Positions 46,006 to 52,450 of a DNA stretch of 64,000 nucleotides are shown here, in pieces. The translations under genes and the position numbers were made by a program. Numbering within the stretch: position 1 is the stretch's first letter; each line of letters begins with the position of its first letter. The stretch comes from Maritimibacter sp. (GTDB lineage Bacteria; Pseudomonadota; Alphaproteobacteria; Rhodobacterales; Rhodobacteraceae), in the NCBI GenBank assembly GCA_002695005.1, contig NZNT01000029.1:62001-126000 (forward strand). Reading direction: 5' to 3'. The notes beneath the pieces are model-generated. The model had not been told where the DNA came from. It saw nothing but the letters and a program-made list of their open reading frames with translations, and did no database searches.

Positions 46006-46665
46006 TCAGCGCCGGGCCATGAGCCCTTCGTGATGGTCTATGGCCGCGTCGATATCGTCGAACCACAGCCCCTTGCCATCGGCCAGCACCAGCCCTGCAT
46101 CGCAGATCTCGCGCAGCTCGGCCATGTTGTGACTGACCATGATCGCGCTCGACCGGGCCAGCCGGTCGCGCAGCACCGCCCGGCTTTTGCGTTTGAACGC
46201 CGCATCGCCGACCGCCGTCACCTCGTCGACGAGGTAGGTGTCGAAATGCAGGCCCAGCGCGGTCCCGAAGGAAATCCGCGACCGCATCCCGGACGAATAG
46301 GTCTTGAACGGCATGTAGAAATGATCGCCCAGCTCGGAAAAATGGCGGACGTATTCGACCAGCTCATCACTCTCCACGCCATAGACCCGCGCGACGAACC
46401 GCACGTTCTGCACGCCCGTCATGTCCTTGTGGAACGCCGCGCGCAGACCGACGGGCCATGACACGGTGCCGTCGCTCACGACCTCGCCCGCGTCGGGCCG
46501 GATCGCGCCCGACAGGATCGACAGGAGCGTGGATTTCCCCGCCCCGTTGCGCCCCAGAAGCCCAAGCGACACGCCCGTCGGAAGCTCGAAGTCGAGCGCG
46601 TCCAGCACCACCTTGGGCCGGCCCTTCACGGTATAGGATTTGGTCAGCCCGACGCCCCGGAGCAC
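46006..46665 (-). CDS. kpsT: Polysaccharide export ABC transporter, ATP-binding protein
   Basis: A 219-residue ABC ATPase of the KpsT/Wzt capsule-export type. Walker A GLLGRNGAGKSTLLSILSG, a KpsT-like KTYSSGMRSRISFGTALG signature, Walker B TYLVDEVTAVGDAAFKRK and H-loop IMVSHNMAELR are seen. The GTG at 46665 has a strong GGAGGT site and lies 4 bp after the kpsE stop. Pairs with KpsM, whose gene lies on the other strand beyond kpsE. Confidence 0.92.
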   Translation of the reverse strand: MLRGVGLTKSYTVKGRPKVVLDALDFELPTGVSLGLLGRNGAGKSTLLSILSGAIRPDAGEVVSDGTVSWPVGLRAAFHKDMTGVQNVRFVARVYGVESDELVEYVRHFSELGDHFYMPFKTYSSGMRSRISFGTALGLHFDTYLVDEVTAVGDAAFKRKSRAVLRDRLARSSAIMVSHNMAELREICDAGLVLADGKGLWFDDIDAAIDHHEGLMARR

Positions 46666-46669
46666 GCCG

Positions 46670-47860
46670 TCACCTCCGGTCGCGGATGGAGTAGTAAACC
46701 AGCGCGACGAGCGCCCAGCCCAAAGACAGGAACAGGAGCGCCATGAGCACGATCTGCGTGCGCTGCGGATAGGCCGGGGCCTCCGGCTGGGTGGGCAGGA
46801 CATAGGCGGCAAGGTATCGCGTCTGGCGCGACGCCCCCGCCTTGGCGGCATCCAGCTGGGCGAGCGCGGCGCGATACGTCTCCTCGGCATATTCCCGGTC
46901 GACGGTCAGGCTTTCGTATTGCGCGATCAGCGACGGATACCCCTCGACCCCCGCATAGGATTGGTCCGAAGCGAACGCCTCCCGCTCCTGCGCAAGTCGG
47001 TCGCGGATCACCGCGATCCGGCGTTCCGCCTGTATCACGCTCGGCGCGGTCTCCCCGGCCGACTGCGCCAGCAGGTCATATTCCACCAGCGCCTGCGCAA
47101 GCTGTTGCTGGAGCGAATTCTGCACCCCCATCCGGGTCTCGAGGTCCGTCTCAGGGTCCACGATCTGCGTGCGCGTGCGGAAGCCCACGAGCGCCTCCCG
47201 CGCATCCTTGAGCCGCACCAGCGCCTGCGCCACATCGCGCTCCGCCGCGTCCTGAAGATCCTGCCGCGCCGCCGCGTTCAGGTTGTTGACGAGCGTCTGG
47301 CTCTCCTCCAGCACCGCCTGGGCCACGGCCTGCGCGTACTCCGGCGCAAACGCCCGCACCTCGACCCCGATCAACCCCGTGGCCTGATCGTAATCAATGG
47401 TCACGACCCGCTGCCAGTAGGCCACCAGATCCTCGATGGTCCCGCCGGGCTTCAGCGCGAACACCGGGTCGGTCTCATAGGGCGCACTGTAATGCGCCCA
47501 GAGGTCGAGCCGCGCGTCCACTTCCCGCACCAGCCCCTGACTCTGGATGAACTCGTTCAGGATATCCCCGTCCAGCGCCCCGCCGCTCGCACTCGGACCG
47601 GCCAGTTGCGCGAGGTTGCCCAGAAGCGCCTGCGTCTGCCCCTGTTCCTCCTGCCGGACGGTGAACCCGAGGTCCGAGGCATACTGATCGACCGCACGCG
47701 CAAAGGCATACCAGGCGATGACCGCAAGCGGCAGGCCGACGATGACGAGGATCGAGGCCAACAGCCCCACATGCCGCTTGCGCCGCCGCGCGGGTCCGGC
47801 CATCGGGCGCACGATCACCTGCGGGCTGTCCTGCCGGGTCCTCACCGTATCGTCGGGCAC
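46670..47860 (-). CDS. kpsE: Polysaccharide export inner-membrane protein (KpsE type)
   Basis: A 396-residue polysaccharide co-polymerase-type protein linking the ABC exporter to the periplasm. A basic N-terminus (PARRRKRHVG) precedes helix 1 (LLASILVIVGLPLAVIAWYA); a long periplasmic part rich in Gln, Glu and Ala coiled coil (about 190-330) follows; helix 2 lies near the end (IVLMALLFLSLGWALVALVY) after the PxxP-like QPEAPAYPQRTQ. Upstream of kpsT on the minus strand, and divergent from kpsM with 88 bp between starts. Confidence 0.9.
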   Translation of the reverse strand: MPDDTVRTRQDSPQVIVRPMAGPARRRKRHVGLLASILVIVGLPLAVIAWYAFARAVDQYASDLGFTVRQEEQGQTQALLGNLAQLAGPSASGGALDGDILNEFIQSQGLVREVDARLDLWAHYSAPYETDPVFALKPGGTIEDLVAYWQRVVTIDYDQATGLIGVEVRAFAPEYAQAVAQAVLEESQTLVNNLNAAARQDLQDAAERDVAQALVRLKDAREALVGFRTRTQIVDPETDLETRMGVQNSLQQQLAQALVEYDLLAQSAGETAPSVIQAERRIAVIRDRLAQEREAFASDQSYAGVEGYPSLIAQYESLTVDREYAEETYRAALAQLDAAKAGASRQTRYLAAYVLPTQPEAPAYPQRTQIVLMALLFLSLGWALVALVYYSIRDRR

Positions 47861-47948
47861 CGGGCCGTTCCTTTCGCCTGCGTTGATCTCGCTCGCCCCC
47901 TTCTACATAATCGCGCCATCCGGCGCCAGAACGCGAGGAGCCTGCGCG

Positions 47949-48764
47949 ATGACCACCGGCGATACCGCGCCACCGCTCCCCGGCCCCGCCCGCCGCAGCT
48001 TCCCGACCCTGCGCACCGTCGGCGCGCTCGTCCTGCGTGAGATGTCGGCGCGCTACGGCCAGTCGCCCGGCGGCTACCTCTGGGCGTTTCTTTCGCCCCT
48101 CCTGATGATCGCGGCGCTCACCATCGCCTTCAGCTTCCTGCAAAAGACCCCGCGCCTCGGCACGTCCTTCATCATGTATTACGCCTCTGGCCACCTCGTC
48201 TTCGCGATCTTCGGACAGGTCGGCGGGCCGGTGACGCAATCGCTGAAATTCTCCCGCTCGCTCCTGCGCTTCCCGACCGTGATCTGGCTCGACACTGTGC
48301 TGGCCCGCTTTGCGCTGAACGCCCTGACCGCCACGGCGGTCTATTTCATCCTGCTCTACGCCATCGCCGCAGGCTCGGGCCACGGGCTGCGCTTCGACCT
48401 GCCCCCGGTGCTTCTGGCCGTGGCCCTCGCCGTCGCGCTCGCCTTCGGCTTCGGCGTCCTCACCTGCTACCTGTTCATGGAACTGCCTATCGCCGGGCGC
48501 CTGTGGGGCTTTGCCGCACGGCCCCTGTTCATCGTCTCGGGCGTGCTGTTTCTGTACGAAGACTTCCCGCCCCGCGTGCAGGACGTGCTGTGGTGGAACC
48601 CGCTCATGCACATCACCTCGATCGCCAAGGCGGGGATCTTCCAGAAATACGATCCGAACTGGACCGCGCCGCTTTATGTGCTCACCGTCGCGCTGGTTCT
48701 GGCGGTCGCCGGGCTGTTCCTGCTGCGCCAACACCACGACCGGCTTCTCAACGGCGGCAAGTGA
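47949..48764 (+). CDS. kpsM: Polysaccharide export ABC transporter, permease
   Basis: A 271-residue ABC-2-type permease with six helices, the membrane partner of KpsT. It has LVLREMSARYGQSPGGYLWA at the N-terminus (typical of KpsM), TVIWLDTVLARFALNALTA and the C-terminal VLWWNPLMHITSIAKAGIF. ATG at 47949 with GAGGAG 8 bp upstream. It is on the opposite strand from kpsT and kpsE, which is unusual for these three. Convergent with metF. Confidence 0.92.
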   Translation: MTTGDTAPPLPGPARRSFPTLRTVGALVLREMSARYGQSPGGYLWAFLSPLLMIAALTIAFSFLQKTPRLGTSFIMYYASGHLVFAIFGQVGGPVTQSLKFSRSLLRFPTVIWLDTVLARFALNALTATAVYFILLYAIAAGSGHGLRFDLPPVLLAVALAVALAFGFGVLTCYLFMELPIAGRLWGFAARPLFIVSGVLFLYEDFPPRVQDVLWWNPLMHITSIAKAGIFQKYDPNWTAPLYVLTVALVLAVAGLFLLRQHHDRLLNGGK

Positions 48765-48769
48765 GCACG

Positions 48770-48801
48770 AAAAAGCCCGCCGCCTTCGCAGGCAACGGGC
48801 T
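48770..48801 (-). terminator. Rho-independent terminator after metF
   Basis: Stem 48774-48779 with 48796-48801 plus an inner GCC/GGC pairing; read on the minus strand it is followed by a T-run at 48770-48774. It lies 24 bp after the metF stop and just past the convergent kpsM stop. Confidence 0.75.
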
Positions 48802-48824
48802 GGTCGTTCACATCCGTCAGCGGA

Positions 48825-49697
48825 TCAGCTGTTCTCGCGAATGAACTCCGCCGAGGCGTTGATGCCGCCAAGCGGGAAGACATGGACCCGCTCGATCAGG
48901 CTGTCGGGATTTTCGGCCGTGTAGGCGGCGAAATCGGTCAGAACCTCGGTCGGCTCGAACGGCTTGAGCAGCTTGGTCAGGTCTTTCGCCCGCTTCTGCA
49001 ACACGCCGAGCGACGGGCCAACGCCACAGGCAATGGCGAACTTGATGAGCGTCTGGAGCTTGGCCGGACCGGCCACGCCCACATGGATCGGCATGGTGAT
49101 GCCAATGGCTTGAAGCCGCTCGGCCCAGTCGGTCACCGGCTTGGCGGCAAAGGCGAACTGCGTCGCGATGGCCATCTCGGCCCCCGAACGGTCCTTGTAG
49201 GCCTGCTTCCAGCGCAGCGCCTCGTCCACATTGGTCGTGGCGCCCTTGGCGTCGATGTCCTGGTTGCCTTCCGGGTGGCCCGCGATGTGCAGACGCTTGA
49301 ACCCGTCGAAATAGCCGGTTTCGAGAAGCTGGATCGAGCTGTCGAGTGCACCCAGCGGTTTGGTCGGGCTCCCGCCAAGCAGAAGCGCGGTTTCGACCCC
49401 GGCCTCCGAGACGTAGCGGTCGATCCAGTCCTTCAACTCGGCATCGTTCTGCATGATCCGGGCCGGGAAGTGCGGCATGACCTCGAACCCGCCAGCGGCG
49501 AGGCGCTTGGCCGTGTCGACCATCTCCTGAATCGGCGTGCCCTCGATATGGGCGATATAGACGCGCGTGCCGGCGGGCAGGATCTTTGTGAAATCCTCGA
49601 TCTTGGCGGCGGTGCGCGGCATCACTTCGATGGAAACGCCCTCAAGCAGGTCTGCGAAGGGAGCGGTCTTGCTGGCTTTCATATTGACGACGGACAT
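48825..49697 (-). CDS. metF: Methylenetetrahydrofolate reductase family protein
   Basis: A 290-residue TIM-barrel flavoprotein of the MetF family. SIEVMPRTAAKIEDFTKILP (the FEFFPPKT-like start), VMPHFPARIMQNDAELKDWI, LLGGSPTKPLG and LHIAGHPEGNQDI are the family blocks, with ATQFAFAAKPVTDW at the flavin/folate site. It lies 11 bp after the O-demethylase gene and has its own AGGAG site. Its partner would load methyl groups onto tetrahydrofolate; MetF oxidises 5-methyl-THF to 5,10-methylene-THF and so regenerates the C1 carrier. Confidence 0.9.
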   Translation of the reverse strand: MSVVNMKASKTAPFADLLEGVSIEVMPRTAAKIEDFTKILPAGTRVYIAHIEGTPIQEMVDTAKRLAAGGFEVMPHFPARIMQNDAELKDWIDRYVSEAGVETALLLGGSPTKPLGALDSSIQLLETGYFDGFKRLHIAGHPEGNQDIDAKGATTNVDEALRWKQAYKDRSGAEMAIATQFAFAAKPVTDWAERLQAIGITMPIHVGVAGPAKLQTLIKFAIACGVGPSLGVLQKRAKDLTKLLKPFEPTEVLTDFAAYTAENPDSLIERVHVFPLGGINASAEFIRENS

Positions 49698-49708
49698 GGT
49701 CGGTCTCC

Positions 49709-51085
49709 TCAGGTCTGCTTGCGATACGTTTGACGAACGGCGTCGTGGATGGGCCACGGATGAACTTCGGCCCGGACGTCGATCTGACGATGGCGCTCGA
49801 CGGTGGCTTTAGACGATCCCCCGTCCGGTTCACCCCACGTTACCGTCACTTCAGTGCCGGTTTCCGCCACTTCCGGGTTCAGAACGGCGAGCGAGATCCA
49901 GGCGCGTTCGTTCGCGGAATAGGCGGGCGCGATGGAGATACCCACCTGCTCACCCCCCTTGGTGACAGCGTCATAGGGGTAGGAGGCATAGTGCGCCGCC
50001 GGGAAATCCATCGTCTTGGTCGGCAGCGCGCCCTGATCCATAAGGCCCGCGTTCACCTTGAGCACGTCCTCGGGATTCCAGACCAGCGTGACCTTCTGCC
50101 GGTGCGGCTCCTCGGCCATCTTTTCCAACGCTTCGCGCCCGATGAAATCATGGTCGAACTTGACGACGCGGCCATAATCCACGTCCCACGGGGTCATGTA
50201 GTAGTCTTCGATGTTCCCGGTCTTCATCGACCCGCCGAGGGTCGAGAGCGCCTCGAACGCGTTGGCCTTGAGCCACTCGCGGTAGGGCTTCATCTTCTCG
50301 CCCGTGTAGATCGCAGGAACGACGCTCGGCACCCAGCCGGATTCAGCGGCGGCCGAGGCATAGGCGCGGCTGCCGACCAGACGCAGGCCGTATTTCTCGC
50401 CCGCCTCGATGATCCGCGCTTTCACCGCGTCGCCCTCGTCGAACGGGCCCCAGATCTCCAGCCCCTGCGCACCGCCCATACCATGCGACAGCGTCTGCGC
50501 CTTGCAGCCGGCGATGGTGATCTCGCCCATGTTGAAGAACTTGGTGGTGAGCGGACCGCCCTCGTTCACCTCGTTGAGCAGATCGAGCGCCTTCGGCCCC
50601 TGCACTTCGTAACGATAGGTCAGGCGGCGGTTGTCGGGATCGTCCAACTTGCGCTCATCCCGCGTGCACACGACGTCATAGCCGCCCGTCTCAGCGTGAT
50701 ACTGCACCCAGTTCGGCACGATGGGGCGACCGACGATATTCACCTCGTCATCTTCCAGCCCGAACACGATCGAGTCGCCGATGAGAAAGCCGTCATGGTT
50801 CACGCAGACGATCTGTTTGGCCTTGCCCTTGCCGAACTTGGCATAGCTGTTCACCGAAATATCGGACAGCAGCTTCATCACATCCGGCCCCTTCACATAG
50901 AGATCGGTCATGTGAAAGCTCTGGTTCATCAGCGCCACGCCCTCGCGCCACGCGCGCTGCTCTTCGGCCCAATGGGTGTATTCACCTTCGATCGGGAAGG
51001 GATAGCGCCCCATCTGGTTGTCATAGAGCATGGCGAAGGGGCTATCGTAGCCCGTCAGCCTGTCCTGAAGTGTCTTGGCGCTCAT
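49709..51085 (-). CDS. Tetrahydrofolate-dependent O-demethylase, LigM/DesA type (GcvT fold)
   Basis: A 458-residue GcvT-like methyltransferase. It is closest to Sphingobium LigM (vanillate) and DesA (syringate) as I remember them: MLYDNQMGRYPFPIEGEYTH, the NQSFHMTDLYVKGPDVMKLL block, CVNHDGFLIGDSIVFGL, NWVQYHAETGGYDVV, and WIPS-like SGWVPSVVPAIYTGEK. The predicted reaction moves a methyl group from a methoxylated aromatic acid to THF. The substrate is not settled; DMSP or dimethylglycine enzymes share the fold but are shorter or longer. ATG at 51085 with GGGAGG. Forms an operon with metF. Confidence 0.82.
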   Translation of the reverse strand: MSAKTLQDRLTGYDSPFAMLYDNQMGRYPFPIEGEYTHWAEEQRAWREGVALMNQSFHMTDLYVKGPDVMKLLSDISVNSYAKFGKGKAKQIVCVNHDGFLIGDSIVFGLEDDEVNIVGRPIVPNWVQYHAETGGYDVVCTRDERKLDDPDNRRLTYRYEVQGPKALDLLNEVNEGGPLTTKFFNMGEITIAGCKAQTLSHGMGGAQGLEIWGPFDEGDAVKARIIEAGEKYGLRLVGSRAYASAAAESGWVPSVVPAIYTGEKMKPYREWLKANAFEALSTLGGSMKTGNIEDYYMTPWDVDYGRVVKFDHDFIGREALEKMAEEPHRQKVTLVWNPEDVLKVNAGLMDQGALPTKTMDFPAAHYASYPYDAVTKGGEQVGISIAPAYSANERAWISLAVLNPEVAETGTEVTVTWGEPDGGSSKATVERHRQIDVRAEVHPWPIHDAVRQTYRKQT

Positions 51086-51136
51086 CGTGGTCCTCCCGGA
51101 AGTGGTTGAATCGTATGTAGGGGCGGGCTGCGCCCT

Positions 51137-51181
51137 TTGCTTATGCGCAGATTGTATATCTTGCGCCAAATTGCTTATATG
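51137..51181. promoter_or_regulatory. Candidate LysR operator region between the O-demethylase and LysR genes
   Basis: An imperfect dyad GCGCAGAT (51145-51152) facing ATCTTGCGC (51158-51166), with TTGCTTAT directly repeated at 51137 and 51171. It lies 52-102 bp upstream of the demethylase start and just before the LysR-type start, where LysR regulators usually bind. Confidence 0.4.
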
Positions 51182-51186
51182 CCAGT

Positions 51187-52395
51187 ATGGAAAGCCCCCA
51201 GCCCCCGATTTCCGCCCGCCAGACCCGCGTGATCCGCGCCCTGTCCGACCATCGGCGCCTGTCCGAAGCCGCCGAATCGGTCGCCATGTCGCAACCGGCC
51301 TTCTCCCGCACGCTGCACGATGCCGAGGCGGCGCTGGGCGTCGCTCTGTTCCAGCGCGGCTGGTCCGGGTCGGAACCCACGCCGATGGGCGACATCGTGA
51401 TCGAGCAATGCCGGCGCGTCGCGGCGGACATCGAAGGGGTGGAACGCGGCGTGCTCCACCAGTCGGGGGCGCTGCGCCTGCCCAACCTCCTGCGCTGGCG
51501 TCACCTGCGCGCCGTGGCCGCCGTCGTGCGCCACGGCTCGGCCTCCGCCGCCGCCCGCGCTCTGGGAATGAGCCAGCCGGCGGTGAGTCAGGCGCTGGGC
51601 GATATTGCCGGCTACGTCACGCCGCCGCTGTTCATCCGGCGCAAGAGCGGGATGGAGGCGACTGACGCCGCCCGCGCCCTCGCCGCGCTGTGGGACCGGG
51701 TGGTGACGACCCTCACCGATATTCCCACGCTTCTGGCCGAAACCGGCGACGCGCTCGTGGGCCGCGTCTCGGTCGGGATGCTGCCGTTCTCCGGGCAGGG
51801 CATGGTGCTTCAGGCCTTTGGCGAGATTACGCGGGCGCACCCGCACGTCCACCTCGTCGCGGTTCCCGGCGGCTACGACACGCTGGTCGAAGCGCTCCGG
51901 CGCGGCGAGATCGACCTCATTATCGGCGTGCTGCGCGACCCCTCGCCGTTTCCCGAGATGGTCGAAACGCACCTTTACCACGAAGACTACATGATGATCG
52001 CCCGCGCCGATCACCCGGTCCACCGGCGGCGACCCTCGATGGCGGAACTGGCCGACGAGCAATGGATCGTCGCCCCCCACGGCACGCCGATCCGCGCCTT
52101 CTTCGACCGCATGTTCCGCGCCGCCGGCACCATTCCCCCGGCACAATCGGCCGAGATGTTTTCCTTCTCCAACGCCGAACAGATGATCGCCGCCAGCGGC
52201 TCCATTGCGCTTTTGTGCTACGGCAAGTCCGGCCTGCGAAACCTGCCGGCGGACCTGAAACCCGTCGACATCCGCCTGCCCGGCGCCCGCGTCTCCATCG
52301 GTGTCACCCGGTTCAGCGAGGAGGCACCGCCCGAAGCCGTCGCCGTGTTCCTCGACCTGTTGCAGGGGGCGATCCGGGACGCGGGGGAGGTGTGA
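51187..52395 (+). CDS. LysR-family regulator with two DNA-binding domains
   Basis: A 402-residue LysR-type regulator, about 100 residues longer than usual. Two winged-helix domains are visible: residues about 10-70 (LSEAAESVAMSQPAFSRTLH, then ALGVALFQR) and about 103-160 (SASAAARALGMSQPAVSQAL, then PPLFIRRKSGMEAT). The effector domain follows from about 190 (VGRVSVGMLPFSGQGMVLQA; RRGEIDLIIGVLRDPSPFP). The ATG at 51187 lies next to the divergent O-demethylase gene, its likely target. Convergent with dnaE2. Confidence 0.9.
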   Translation: MESPQPPISARQTRVIRALSDHRRLSEAAESVAMSQPAFSRTLHDAEAALGVALFQRGWSGSEPTPMGDIVIEQCRRVAADIEGVERGVLHQSGALRLPNLLRWRHLRAVAAVVRHGSASAAARALGMSQPAVSQALGDIAGYVTPPLFIRRKSGMEATDAARALAALWDRVVTTLTDIPTLLAETGDALVGRVSVGMLPFSGQGMVLQAFGEITRAHPHVHLVAVPGGYDTLVEALRRGEIDLIIGVLRDPSPFPEMVETHLYHEDYMMIARADHPVHRRRPSMAELADEQWIVAPHGTPIRAFFDRMFRAAGTIPPAQSAEMFSFSNAEQMIAASGSIALLCYGKSGLRNLPADLKPVDIRLPGARVSIGVTRFSEEAPPEAVAVFLDLLQGAIRDAGEV

Positions 52396-52450
52396 GGGTC
52401 CCGGCACAGACACCCGCGACCCGGTCCGCATCAGCCACGGAAAACAGCCC

